43,012 nt of DNA from Pseudomonadota bacterium (GTDB lineage: Bacteria > Pseudomonadota > Gammaproteobacteria > Steroidobacterales > JBCBZW01). Under the pieces are notes generated by a model, which saw only the letters and a program-made list of their open reading frames with translations, made no database searches and had not been told where the DNA came from. This document shows, one piece after another, positions 14,163 through 23,009 of the stretch. The stretch lies in the NCBI GenBank assembly GCA_039193195.1, contig JBCCWS010000051.1, positions 1-43,012 on the forward strand. The letters run 5' to 3'. A program made the translations under genes and the position numbers. Every line of letters starts with the position of its first letter. Positions within the stretch are counted from its first letter, which is position 1.

Positions 14163-15794
14163 ATGACCAATGAAGAAAAAGAACGCGCACTTTTATACTG
14201 CAGAATTTCGGATCCCAAACAGGGCCGTGAAGGCAGCGGATTGCTTAGTCAGGAGCAACGTTGCCGGGTCGCAGCGACCGAAATGGGCCTTGTTGTAGAA
14301 GACGTATTCCGCGATGAGATATCGGGCGGAAGCGAGGTTGAGGAGCGGCCAGGAATGGTTGCCCTGTTGCAGCATCTGAGAAACAACCCCCACCGTCGGT
14401 ACGTCGTTTTCTTTGACGACCTGAAGCGCTTGTCGAGGTCGACCAAGCATCATCTGATGCTACGGGAACTGATGTCCGATCTCGGTGCACGAGTCGTTTG
14501 CCTGAACTACAGGTTCGACGACACGCCTGAAGGCGAGTTTATGGAGACCCTGTTTGCCGCCCAGGGGCAACTCGAGCGCAAACAGATCGGTCGACAGACG
14601 CGCCAGAAGACGAAGGCACGACTCGAAGCTGGATTCTATGCGTTCACCGCGCCGATAGGGTTTCGCTTCACCAAAGCAAAGTCCACCGGAAAACTGCTCG
14701 TTCATGATGAGCGTGTGGCACCGATCCTAACGGAGATGATGGAAGGATTTGCCTCCGGCCGGTTTCAGACGAAGGAAGCAGCAAGGGTGTTCCTTGAGAA
14801 CCACCCTGATTACCCCAAGTCCAGATCGACGGGGAAGGTCGGCAACAGCCACGTGCATCGCCTTCTGATCAACCCTGTATACGCAGGCCAAGTAGAATAC
14901 CTGCCGTGGGGCGTTACACGGCGGAAGGGACAGCACAAGGGTCTCATTAGCTACGAGACATTCGCCCGCATCCAAGAACGTCTGGTCGAGCGCTCACATG
15001 CACCAGAACGCAAGGACCTCAATCTGGATTTTGCATGTCGGGGTGGCGTGTCGTGCAGCGGTTGCGGCAACGCGCTGACCGCAGGGTGGTCCAGAAGCAA
15101 GACGGGTAAGCGCCACCCATATTATGTATGCCAAACAAGGACTTGTGGCCTAAAAGGGAAGTCAATTCGCCGAGATAAGCTTGAGGGCGAGTTCGCCGAA
15201 CTGCTGAAGGCTTTGAGTCCATCAAAACCACTCCTCAGTGTAGCCGGCACGATGTTCCGAGCGCTTTGGGACAGGGAAGGTGAGAGGCAACGGCTGCGAC
15301 GCCAATCATTGGATCAGCAGATGCGTGAGTTGGATAAACAGCTTCAACTCGTTGTGGACCGCCTTGTCGATGCACGTAGTAGCACAGTCATGAACGCCCT
15401 TGAGGAACGGGTCGAAGCCCTTGAAGAGCGCAAGCGTGTGTTGGTGTCCAAAAGGGAGAGTTCTGGGAAACCGCAGAGGTCGTTTGAGGCTATGTATCGA
15501 ACTTCGATGCACTACCTCAGCAACCCGCATAAGGTCTGGGAATTTGGCGGGTTTGAGGAGAAACGAGCAGTACTAAAGCTGACCTTCACCGAACGCTTGG
15601 TGTACGACCGAGAACGTGGGTATCGAACCCCGTCTCTTTCCCTGCCTTTCAGGGTTTTGGGGGCGTTTTCACAAGAGAGTCCCCTGATGGTGCCCGGGGC
15701 GGGACTTGAACCCGCACTTCCTTACGGAAAGCGGATTTTAAGTCCGCTGCGTCTACCAATTCCGCCACCCGGGCCAGCTGGCGCTGGCAGATGA
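14163..15794 (+). CDS. Large serine recombinase (integrase of the element)
   Basis: A 543-aa frame with an N-terminal resolvase domain, catalytic Ser16 in YCRIS, and conserved arginines in DDLKRLSRS. A recombinase domain follows, then a zinc-ribbon-like region around residues 290-330 (CSGCG and YYVCQTRTCG) and a coiled coil near 370-440 (RQSLDQQMRELDKQLQ). GGAGG precedes the ATG. Such enzymes integrate and excise DNA between short att sites. Odd feature: codons of about residues 509-537 are the antisense of tRNA-Leu (15688-15774), and the stop lies beyond the tRNA. The real C-terminus therefore depends on what DNA abuts the att site; the enzyme's own sequence probably ends before residue 505. 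Confidence 0.9.
   Translation: MTNEEKERALLYCRISDPKQGREGSGLLSQEQRCRVAATEMGLVVEDVFRDEISGGSEVEERPGMVALLQHLRNNPHRRYVVFFDDLKRLSRSTKHHLMLRELMSDLGARVVCLNYRFDDTPEGEFMETLFAAQGQLERKQIGRQTRQKTKARLEAGFYAFTAPIGFRFTKAKSTGKLLVHDERVAPILTEMMEGFASGRFQTKEAARVFLENHPDYPKSRSTGKVGNSHVHRLLINPVYAGQVEYLPWGVTRRKGQHKGLISYETFARIQERLVERSHAPERKDLNLDFACRGGVSCSGCGNALTAGWSRSKTGKRHPYYVCQTRTCGLKGKSIRRDKLEGEFAELLKALSPSKPLLSVAGTMFRALWDREGERQRLRRQSLDQQMRELDKQLQLVVDRLVDARSSTVMNALEERVEALEERKRVLVSKRESSGKPQRSFEAMYRTSMHYLSNPHKVWEFGGFEEKRAVLKLTFTERLVYDRERGYRTPSLSLPFRVLGAFSQESPLMVPGAGLEPALPYGKRILSPLRLPIPPPGPAGAGR
15688..15774 (-). tRNA. tRNA-Leu (anticodon TAA)
   Basis: An 87-nt cloverleaf beginning GCCCGGGTGGCGGAATTGG and ending in GCACCA. 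The acceptor stem GCCCGGG pairs with CCCGGGC. The anticodon loop is CTTAAAA and a long variable arm is present, as expected for leucine. The T arm is GGGTTCAAGTCCC. CCA is encoded. Its 3' end faces the mobile element, making it the probable integration target. In E. coli the corresponding gene leuZ is next to cysT and glyW; here those lie at 33.1-33.5 kb. Confidence 0.97.
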
Positions 15795-15906
15795 CGCCGG
15801 TCATCCGCTCACGCGAGCCAATTCTACCCCGAGTCGATAGCAACCGATGCCCCAAGCCGGTAACCCGCCCACCGAGGCGAACTCGCCCTGCGGCGGCCAA
15901 CGCCGA

Positions 15907-16266
15907 TCAGGCGGCGATCCCCTCTGCCTCGAAGTCCTTCAGCGAGCGGCGCGCCATGGCGAGGTTCGCTTGCTTTCGATTCAGCGCCAAATAGAAGAAA
16001 AGCTCCGGGTTCTTCGCCAGCGGGCGGATCAGGTGGTACTGCTCATCGAGGGTGATGAGCACATCCTCGATGTCGCCCGCCACGCCGAGCTGCTTGGCCA
16101 CGCGGCGCTTGGCGCGGACCACGTCGGTGTTGCCCGCCGCCGCCACCTCTAGGTCGAGGACGCTGTTGGGGGTAGCGCCAAGGAGCATGCCGCTCTCGGC
16201 GTCCACGAGGGCGGCGCCGATGAATCCGTCGACTTGCGTTAGGCCAGTGAGGTCGTATTTGTCCAT
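15907..16266 (-). CDS. Roadblock/LC7-type protein, last gene of GTPase operon
   Basis: A 119-aa protein starting [22 protein letters not shown] behind GGGAG. The opening pattern, in which the protein assesses itself as [17 protein letters not shown], and the [14 protein letters not shown] strand fit the Roadblock/LC7 (MglB-like) fold, which usually binds small Ras-like GTPases or acts as GAP. Fourth gene in a minus-strand series with a second Roadblock protein and a GTPase. Likely cytoplasmic partner of that GTPase. The cellular process is unknown. Confidence 0.75.
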   Translation of the reverse strand: MDKYDLTGLTQVDGFIGAALVDAESGMLLGATPNSVLDLEVAAAGNTDVVRAKRRVAKQLGVAGDIEDVLITLDEQYHLIRPLAKNPELFFYLALNRKQANLAMARRSLKDFEAEGIAA

Positions 16267-16303
16267 GATCAGGGTCTCCCGTTAGAAGTCTGTTGGTGGT
16301 TCC

Positions 16304-16726
16304 CTAGGTGCCGGTCGCCCGACGCTGCGCTTCGCCCACGGCACTGGCGATACGCAGCGCAGTGACGCGCGCCAGGTAAATGGTATTGCCGAGGTTGCTG
16401 CTGCCCTTCATGAGCACGGTCAGGACTAGGCGGGGTTTGAGGGAGGGCACGGCGTAGAGCACCACCCTGCCATCCTCGCCTTCGACCACCATGCACTGAG
16501 AGGCGCCGATCTCGGCGGTCTGGGCAGAGCTGTCGGCGAGGGCGAGAAGTGAGCTGGAAACGGCGGCTAGGCGGCCGGGATCGGAGAACTCTCGGGCCGC
16601 TGATCTGCACAGCTCGAAGCCGTCCTCCGTCGAGACCATCACGCCGAGCATGCCGCGCTCAGATCCCACCAGATCATCGGTGATCGCTTGGGCGATTCCT
16701 CGCACTGTTGCTGCTCTTACGCTCAT
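16304..16726 (-). CDS. Roadblock/LC7-type protein
   Basis: A 140-aa protein. The part from about 25 to 125 (GMLGVMVSTEDGFELCRSAA, then SSLLALADSSAQ, then LTVLMKGSSNLGNTIYLAR) matches the Roadblock/LC7 fold. The ATG overlaps the TGA of the GTPase gene (ATGA), so translation is coupled and the two proteins very likely interact. It differs from the 119-aa Roadblock downstream, so the operon encodes two distinct regulators or a heterodimer. Confidence 0.78.
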   Translation of the reverse strand: MSVRAATVRGIAQAITDDLVGSERGMLGVMVSTEDGFELCRSAAREFSDPGRLAAVSSSLLALADSSAQTAEIGASQCMVVEGEDGRVVLYAVPSLKPRLVLTVLMKGSSNLGNTIYLARVTALRIASAVGEAQRRATGT

Positions 16727-17328
16727 ACGCTAGGCCCTACTTCGAACGCCAAGGGTGGCCCTCCAGGCGCCGGGGAATCACCCATGTCGTCTTGCTCCGC
16801 CGCCATCTCGAGGGTCATGAGGAGCAGCTCCATGAGCTGCTCGCTGCCCTCTCGTGTGCGCGGATCTGCTGCGATCACTGGGATAGTGACATAATGCTCA
16901 GCAATCACTGTCGCTAGCTCATCGAATCGATTGGGTGACGCGAGATCCAGTTTGGTCAGACCGACCACCATCGCCCCCCCCTTGAGTTGCTCCTCGTAGA
17001 TCCCCACGTAGCGGCGTAGGGCCTGCTCGGCGTCCTCGCGGTTCGCATCCACCAACACCACTACGCCTAGCGCGCCCTTCGCCAGGATCTCCCACATGTA
17101 GCTGAAGCGATCCTGACCTGGCGTGCCGAACAGCGATACAACTACCCCGTCTTCGAGTTCCATCCGCCCGTAGTCCATCGCCACCGTGGTGGTAGCCTTG
17201 TCCGCTTCGTCGCGACGGGTGTTGTACGCCTCCGTGGCTACCACGGGCACGTCGCTCAAGGCGCGGATCAGCGCGGTCTTACCGGCGCCCATAGGCCCGC
17301 CGATGACGATCTTGAGCTCTCTTTGCAT
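16723..17328 (-). CDS. Small Ras-like GTPase
   Basis: A 201-aa P-loop GTPase. G1 is GPMGAGKT (11-18), G3 is FGTPGQ (67-72, in place of DTAGQ) and G4 is TKLD (125-128). The architecture is like that of bacterial GTPases found with Roadblock proteins (MglA-like, or the Streptomyces conservon GTPases). Those act as polarity or signalling switches in the cytoplasm. The upstream ribosome-binding site is weak. A miniature element (17353-17517) now separates it from the 263-aa gene; without the insertion the gap would be about 25 nt. Confidence 0.85.
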   Translation of the reverse strand: MQRELKIVIGGPMGAGKTALIRALSDVPVVATEAYNTRRDEADKATTTVAMDYGRMELEDGVVVSLFGTPGQDRFSYMWEILAKGALGVVVLVDANREDAEQALRRYVGIYEEQLKGGAMVVGLTKLDLASPNRFDELATVIAEHYVTIPVIAADPRTREGSEQLMELLLMTLEMAAEQDDMGDSPAPGGPPLAFEVGPSV

Positions 17329-17352
17329 GCCCGCGACGCCTGCCCCGCCGCC

Positions 17353-17517
17353 CTAGTGGGCCGCTTGGCAAATAAGGTGACGCTCAGCGAGTAGCACGGG
17401 CGCCATCGCGGCGTTGCATCGCTTGCCAATGGCGATGCCATTGGCTGCGCGACGCGCCTTGCTGACGCTGCCCCTACGCAGACTGAGGGTTACCTTATTT
17501 ACCAAGCGGCCCACTAG
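17353..17517. mobile_element. Miniature inverted-repeat element, family 1, short copy
   Basis: 165 bp bounded by CTAG on both sides. The first and last 35 bp are inverted repeats with three mismatches (starting CTAGTGGGCCGCTTGG). A central CCAATGGC-GAT-GCCATTGG hairpin is present. It encodes nothing. The same family occurs at 42737-43006 in a longer form with an internal section missing here. CTAG ends suggest IS630-type TA-target insertion at CTAG. Its right CTAG forms the TAG stop of the 263-aa gene. Confidence 0.88.
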
Positions 17518-18305
17518 TCGCGACCGAAGCGAAAGCGTTGCCGAATGCTGCTGAACACGCCCGACAGGGGATGGCGACGCTCGCCCTCATCTGCGCCCCG
17601 GTCCGTCCGCCCTTGCACGGTCTCGCCGGTCAGTTCGACAAAGCGCAGGATCGCCCCTGCGGTGACGAAAGCGTCGGTGTCGAGGGGTGACTGGCGTGAA
17701 AGGATGGCCAGGTCGCGGGGGCAGAATGGCCCTCGGGACAACACGGTGCACAGACGCATGGCACGACTGCGATCGACCTCCGTGCCGAGGGCTGGCCAAC
17801 GGGTCAGGCGTACGAGCTCCCTCGGATCGGCAGAGGTCACCTTGGCCGCGGTCGCATGCAAGGCAAGCCACCACGCGTAGGAGCGAAACATGGCGTAGCC
17901 ATCGGCGGACACGCGCTGAAGCTCTTCACGGGGCGGGGCGTACTGGGCGAGCCGCAGGCTCGTGATTGCCATCAGTTCGGGAGAGATTGCGGGGGCAGCC
18001 ACTCCCTCTTTCTCACCGCGAGGTGCGGCCGGGCGACTCTCTTGCGCTACTGACAGCGCCACCTGCGGCACCAGGATCCGGTCGTGGGGGGAAATCGGCA
18101 CCACCAGCGCCACGCAGCGCGTGCGGTCGTGGAGCGCGATCACCTGCTTGCCAACCCCCAACCACTGCCCCAGGCCAGCCACCAACCGCTGCAGCCCGGC
18201 GGCATTCGGCAGCGCTAAACGCTGATCTTGTGAGGATCGCGGTTTGGGATTTTCCGGCGCTTTCTTGCTACCGCCCTCGGGGGAAGCTGCACGTCGAACA
18301 CTCAT
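17514..18305 (-). CDS. Unknown 263-aa protein heading the GTPase operon
   Basis: GGAGG 7 nt before the ATG supports the start. The first 30 residues are basic and disordered. A middle segment (about 40-90, LVAGLGQWLGVGKQVIALHD, then RCVALVVPISPHDRIL) may be a small alpha/beta domain. A helical region follows (about 130-235) and a basic tail. No family is recognised. It probably led a four-gene operon with the GTPase and two Roadblock genes, because removal of the miniature element leaves only about 25 nt to the GTPase start. Its TAG stop is supplied by the element's CTAG boundary. Confidence 0.65.
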   Translation of the reverse strand: MSVRRAASPEGGSKKAPENPKPRSSQDQRLALPNAAGLQRLVAGLGQWLGVGKQVIALHDRTRCVALVVPISPHDRILVPQVALSVAQESRPAAPRGEKEGVAAPAISPELMAITSLRLAQYAPPREELQRVSADGYAMFRSYAWWLALHATAAKVTSADPRELVRLTRWPALGTEVDRSRAMRLCTVLSRGPFCPRDLAILSRQSPLDTDAFVTAGAILRFVELTGETVQGRTDRGADEGERRHPLSGVFSSIRQRFRFGRD

Positions 18306-18508
18306 ACGGACGCCTCCGATTCCGGTTCCGTAGCTCCAGCCTGAGGCACCCGAAGGGACTGCAAGCGCGGCCCTCGGTCGGCGGATTGATACGAGCGATT
18401 ACACCGGAGTCGATGGAGGCGAACGTTGTCCTAATCGAGGTTTCTGGGATTCGTGGCAGTCACGGTCGAGCGCCACCCGGCATGATCGCGAGGCACTCTC
18501 CACGGGTG

Positions 18509-18524
18509 TGAGACCTAGGTCTCA
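18509..18524. other. Perfect palindrome across the pyc stop codon
   Basis: TGAGACCTAGGTCTCA is a perfect 16-bp palindrome centred on the TAG stop of pyruvate carboxylase. It may be chance or a protein-binding or mRNA 3'-end feature. No T-run follows on the minus strand. Confidence 0.3.
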
Positions 18525-21500
18525 TTGAGTTCTATCAGCAGGTCCTTTACGTCCACCTGCGTACCCACCGGCGCGACCACCCGCTGCACCTTGCCGGCCC
18601 GATCGGCGGTGACCGCGGTTTCCATCTTCATCGCCTCGAGCGTCAGCAGCGTGTCGCCGCGCGCGACCGTATCGCCCACGCCGACCGCGACGGACGCCAC
18701 TAGCCCCGGCATCGGTGCGCCCACGTGAAGCGGGTTTGAGGCATCCGCCTGCTCGTGGACCTGACGCGTGTACGCCAGGGAGCTGTCATTCACTCGGACC
18801 GAGCGCGGCTCCCCGTTGATTTCAAAGAACACCCGGCGAACGCCATCGTCATCGGGCTCGGACTTCGTGAGGTAGCGGATCAGCACTTGCTTGCCCGGCT
18901 CCTCCTCCAGCGTAAGCTCTTCGCGCGACTGCATACCGTAGAGAAAAACGTGAGTCGGCAAGATACTCACGTCACCAAACTTGGCCTGATGGCCCGCAAA
19001 TTCCGCGAAGACCTTCGGGTACATGGTGTGGCTGGCAAGATCCTGGTCGCTCAGCTCGCGACCGATGGCCTCGGCAACGCTCGCCCGCTCCGCCTCTAGA
19101 TCCATCGCCGACATCTCGGCGCCGGGGCGCCCCGTGTACGGCTCCTTACCCCGACGCACCTTCGCGGCCAGCAACTCCGGGAATCCCCCAGGCGGTTGGC
19201 CCAGCTCGCCCATAAAGAACGAGACCACGGAGTCCGGGAACGCTACTTCGAAGCCAGGATCGACGAGCTGCTCGATAGTGATATTGGAGGTCACCATCAT
19301 CAGCGCCATATCGCCCACTACCTTGGATGAGGGCGTGACCTTGACGATATCGCCAAAGGCCTTGTTCACCTCTGCGTAGGCCTTCGCCACTTCTGGCCAG
19401 CGGCGGGCAATACCTAGTGATTTCGCTTGCTCTTTGAGATTGGTGAACTGCCCACCCGGCATCTCGTGCAGGTACACCTCGGAGGCGCCGAAGCGCAGAT
19501 CGCTCTCAAAGGCCGTGTACTGCTGGCGTACCTGCTCCCAGTAGTCGCTCAGCAAGCGGATGTTGGCAGCGTCGAGGCCGGTGTCCTTGTCCGTGTTGCG
19601 CAGGGCAGCCGCTAAGGAGCCGAGATTCGGCTGGGAGGTGAGGCCGCTGAGCGAATCCATGGCCGCGTCGAAGGCGTCGACTCCGGCGTTTACGGCCGCC
19701 AGGATGCTTGCCCCAGAATTGCCGCTCGTATCGTGCGTGTGCAGGTGGATGGGGAGTCCTATCTCCTGCTTGAGCGCCGTCACCAGCTGCGTCGCCGCCG
19801 CCGGCTTCAGCAGCCCTGCCATATCCTTGATCGCCAAAATGTGGGCGCCGGCCGCTTCCAGTTCCTTAGCGAGCGCAACGTAGTAGCTCAGGGAGTACTT
19901 GTCCCGCGCCGGATCCAGGATGTCCCCGGTGTAGCAAATCGCGGCTTCGGCGATGCGTCCGGTCGACGCCACCGCGTCGATCGCCAAGCGCATGTTCTCC
20001 ACCCAGTTCAGGCAGTCGAAGATGCGGAACACGTGCACGCCCGCCTGCGCTGACTGATCGACGAAGTAGCGCACCACGTTGTCGGGGTAATTGGTGTACC
20101 CCACGCCGTTGGACGCACGCAGCAACATCTGCTGCATAAGGTTGGGCATAGACTCGGCGAGATCCGCTAGACGCTGCCAGGGATCTTCCTTGAGGAAACG
20201 CATGGCTACATCGAAGGTGGCGCCACCCCAGGACTCCACCGAGAACAGCTGCGGCATCAGCCGCGCGTAGGCAGGCCCGATCCGCAGCATGTCGATGGAG
20301 CGCATGCGAGTGGCGAGCAGCGATTGGTGCGCATCGCGAAATGCCGTGTCCGTAACCAGCGGTGAGGGCTGGGCCTTCAGCCAGCGGGCGACCGCCTCGG
20401 GACCTTCGCGTTCCAATAGCTGGCGGACGCCATCGGGTGGCGCCTGCTCGGTCGCAACGCGGGGAACCACTGGCGAACGCAGTACCTCTGGCTGCACCCG
20501 GTCCTTCACCAGTTCGTTGCCGTTGACGATAACATCGGCGATGTAGTCGAGTACCTTGTTCAGCTGCGGGCCGCTCTCGCCAACGTGCAGCAGCTCAGGC
20601 GTCTCATCGATGAAACGCGTGGTGTACTCGGCTTTCAAGAAGGCCGGGTGATCGAGCAGCGCCTGCAGGAACAGGGAATTGGTCTCGACGCCCCTCACGC
20701 GGAACTCGCCGAGGGCGCGGCGCATGCGGTTGACCGCTTCCTCATCGTCGCGACCACTCGCGGTGACCTTGACCAGCAAACTGTCGTAGTGACGGGTAAT
20801 GACCGCCCCCGAGTAGGCAGTGCCCGCATCGAGGCGGATACCCGGGCCCGAGGGCGAGCGGTAGGCAGAGATCAAGCCGTAGTCTGGGATGAAGTTGTCA
20901 CGCGGGTCTTCTGTGGTTACCCGGCACTGGAGCGCTGAGGCCAGCAGGTTGATGTCTTCCTGGGCGGGAATGCCCGAGCTCTTGTAGTCACCGACGCGGC
21001 CGCCGCTTGCGATGCGGATCTGAGATTTCACGATGTCTAGCCCCGTGACCTGCTCGGTTACCGTGTGTTCGACCTGCACGCGAGGGTTCACCTCGATGAA
21101 GTAGAACTCTCCGGTCTCACCGTCCTGGAGGAACTCCACGGTCCCTGCGTTTTGGTAGCCTGCCTCACGGGCGAGGCGCAGGGCTGCATCACACAGGGAC
21201 TGACGGCTCGCGTCATCCAGGTACGGGGCGGGTGCGCGCTCGACCACCTTTTGGTGCCGCCGCTGCACGGTGCAATCGCGTTCGAACAGGTGCACGATAT
21301 TGCCGTACTCGTCAGCGACGATCTGCACCTCAACGTGGCGCGCCTTACGCACGAGCTTCTCGAGGTAGACCTCGTCATTGCCGAAGGCGGCCTTGGCCTC
21401 ACGTCGTGCCAAGGCCACCTGATCGAGCAAACCTTCCTCGCCCTCGATCACGCGCATACCGCGACCACCACCGCCCCAACTCGCCTTGAGCATTACCGGG

Positions 21501-21976
21501 TAGCCGATCACGGCGGCGGCCTTGCGAATTTCATCGCCATCTGTAGGCAGCGGTGGGGTAGCAGGCATCACCGGTACCTTCGCCCGCTCGGCGAGTTGGC
21601 GCGCCTGCACCTTGTTGCCCAGGGCGCGCATAACGCTAGGCGCGGGGCCGACGAACTTGATGCCGGCGGCTGCACAGCGCTCCGCAAACTCAGGGTTCTC
21701 CGACAGGAAGCCGTAGCCAGGGTGTACCGCATCGCACCCCGCCTCTAGGGCGACCTCGAGGATGCTGTCGACGTCGAGGTACGCCTCAACGGGGCGTTTC
21801 CCCGCCCCCACCTGATAGGCCTCGGCTGCCGCGAACCGGTGCAGCGTGAGGTGGTCTTGCTCGGCGTAGATGCCGACAGCGGGCAGTCCGAGTTCACTTG
21901 CGGCGCGGATGATGCGAATGGCGATTTCGCTGCGGTTCGCAACCAATAGCTTGCGAAACGGGGTGCTGTTCGGCAT
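18515..21976 (-). CDS. pyc: Pyruvate carboxylase
   Basis: 1153 aa from the ATG at 21976, the usual single-chain length. It carboxylates pyruvate to oxaloacetate using ATP and biotin, replenishing the TCA cycle. The N-terminal biotin carboxylase opens with FRKLLVANRSEIAIRI and has the glycine-rich KASWGGGGRGM. The carboxyltransferase half contains FRDAHQSLLATRMR and LHTHDTSGN. The C-terminal biotinyl domain carries LEAMKMETAV with the biotinylated Lys. An in-frame start at 22027 exists, but the added residues are not family-like. Divergent from prpB with about 130 bp between, which may hold shared control; both feed C3/C4 metabolism. Confidence 0.96.
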   Translation of the reverse strand: MPNSTPFRKLLVANRSEIAIRIIRAASELGLPAVGIYAEQDHLTLHRFAAAEAYQVGAGKRPVEAYLDVDSILEVALEAGCDAVHPGYGFLSENPEFAERCAAAGIKFVGPAPSVMRALGNKVQARQLAERAKVPVMPATPPLPTDGDEIRKAAAVIGYPVMLKASWGGGGRGMRVIEGEEGLLDQVALARREAKAAFGNDEVYLEKLVRKARHVEVQIVADEYGNIVHLFERDCTVQRRHQKVVERAPAPYLDDASRQSLCDAALRLAREAGYQNAGTVEFLQDGETGEFYFIEVNPRVQVEHTVTEQVTGLDIVKSQIRIASGGRVGDYKSSGIPAQEDINLLASALQCRVTTEDPRDNFIPDYGLISAYRSPSGPGIRLDAGTAYSGAVITRHYDSLLVKVTASGRDDEEAVNRMRRALGEFRVRGVETNSLFLQALLDHPAFLKAEYTTRFIDETPELLHVGESGPQLNKVLDYIADVIVNGNELVKDRVQPEVLRSPVVPRVATEQAPPDGVRQLLEREGPEAVARWLKAQPSPLVTDTAFRDAHQSLLATRMRSIDMLRIGPAYARLMPQLFSVESWGGATFDVAMRFLKEDPWQRLADLAESMPNLMQQMLLRASNGVGYTNYPDNVVRYFVDQSAQAGVHVFRIFDCLNWVENMRLAIDAVASTGRIAEAAICYTGDILDPARDKYSLSYYVALAKELEAAGAHILAIKDMAGLLKPAAATQLVTALKQEIGLPIHLHTHDTSGNSGASILAAVNAGVDAFDAAMDSLSGLTSQPNLGSLAAALRNTDKDTGLDAANIRLLSDYWEQVRQQYTAFESDLRFGASEVYLHEMPGGQFTNLKEQAKSLGIARRWPEVAKAYAEVNKAFGDIVKVTPSSKVVGDMALMMVTSNITIEQLVDPGFEVAFPDSVVSFFMGELGQPPGGFPELLAAKVRRGKEPYTGRPGAEMSAMDLEAERASVAEAIGRELSDQDLASHTMYPKVFAEFAGHQAKFGDVSILPTHVFLYGMQSREELTLEEEPGKQVLIRYLTKSEPDDDGVRRVFFEINGEPRSVRVNDSSLAYTRQVHEQADASNPLHVGAPMPGLVASVAVGVGDTVARGDTLLTLEAMKMETAVTADRAGKVQRVVAPVGTQVDVKDLLIELNET

Positions 21977-22109
21977 GAGGCGGGGATTCCGTTGTCGGTC
22001 ATAGGGGACGCTTCGATCATCGCACACCTTTTGCGAATCGCCTTACGCGCTGCACTGCGGTAAACTCCGCTCCCGATTTTTGACACTTCACCGCTGTGGG
22101 AGACCGCCC

Positions 22110-23006
22110 ATGAGCACTTCTTCGCCCGGGGCGCGGTTTCGCGCAGCCCTGGCAGCCGAACGACCGCTGCAGATCGTCGGCGCCATCAACGCCTACTGCG
22201 CCCTACTCGCTGAACGCGCGGGCTATCGCGCGATCTACCTCTCCGGTGCCGGTGTAGCCAACGCTTCTTTTGGCTTGCCAGACCTCGGCGTCACTACCTT
22301 GGATGACGTCGCGGAGGATGCCCGCCGTATCACCGCCGCCACGGACGTACCCCTGCTCGTCGACGTCGACACGGGTTGGGGTGGCGCCTTCAGCATTGCC
22401 CGCATGATGCGCGAGATGCACCGCGCCGGCGTGGCGGCGCTCCATATCGAAGATCAGGTGGGCCAAAAGCGGTGTGGGCATCGCCCAAACAAGGCCCTGG
22501 TCAGCACCGAGGAGATGGTGGATCGAATCAAGGCGGCGGTCGATGCGCGCATCGACGAGTCCTTTGTGATCATGGCGCGCACAGACGCCCTCGCGGTCGA
22601 GGGTATGGAGCCCATGCTCGAGCGTATCGCTGCCTACGCCGAGGCCGGGGCCGACGCGATCTTCGCCGAGGCGATGACCGAGATCGAGCACTACCGCCGT
22701 GTTACCGACACGGTGCCCGTGCCCGTCCTAGCCAACCTCACGGAGTTCGGCATGACGCCCCTGTACACGCGCGAGCAACTCGCCGATGTGGGCGTCGCCA
22801 TGGCGCTGTACCCGCTCTCGGCCTTCCGCACCATGAGTAAGGCGGCGGAGCACGTATACGCATCGCTGCGCGAGCACGGCGTTCAGCAGCCGGCGATCGT
22901 GGACACGATGCAGACCCGCGCCGAGCTCTACGACGTTCTGAACTACCACGCCTACGAGGACAAGCTCGACGCGTTATTCAGCCGCTCAGACAAGGAGGAG
23001 GAGTAG
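22110..23006 (+). CDS. prpB: 2-Methylisocitrate lyase
   Basis: 298 aa, start at the ATG preceded by GGGAG; the frame extends to 22080 but without a site. It cleaves 2-methylisocitrate to pyruvate and succinate in the methylcitrate cycle of propionate use. The isocitrate lyase superfamily barrel shows the metal-site DVDTGWGG (85-92) and the active-site KRCGH (120-124). The next gene, prpC, follows after 3 nt, so they are one operon. No prpD, acnD or prpF is in the window. Confidence 0.95.
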   Translation: MSTSSPGARFRAALAAERPLQIVGAINAYCALLAERAGYRAIYLSGAGVANASFGLPDLGVTTLDDVAEDARRITAATDVPLLVDVDTGWGGAFSIARMMREMHRAGVAALHIEDQVGQKRCGHRPNKALVSTEEMVDRIKAAVDARIDESFVIMARTDALAVEGMEPMLERIAAYAEAGADAIFAEAMTEIEHYRRVTDTVPVPVLANLTEFGMTPLYTREQLADVGVAMALYPLSAFRTMSKAAEHVYASLREHGVQQPAIVDTMQTRAELYDVLNYHAYEDKLDALFSRSDKEEE

Positions 23007-23009
23007 CCC

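Noticed and set aside
15688-15774. VPGAGLEPA-type peptide at the end of the recombinase as a domain
   Set aside because: It is the antisense translation of the tRNA T arm and acceptor stem, a common artefact, not a protein domain.
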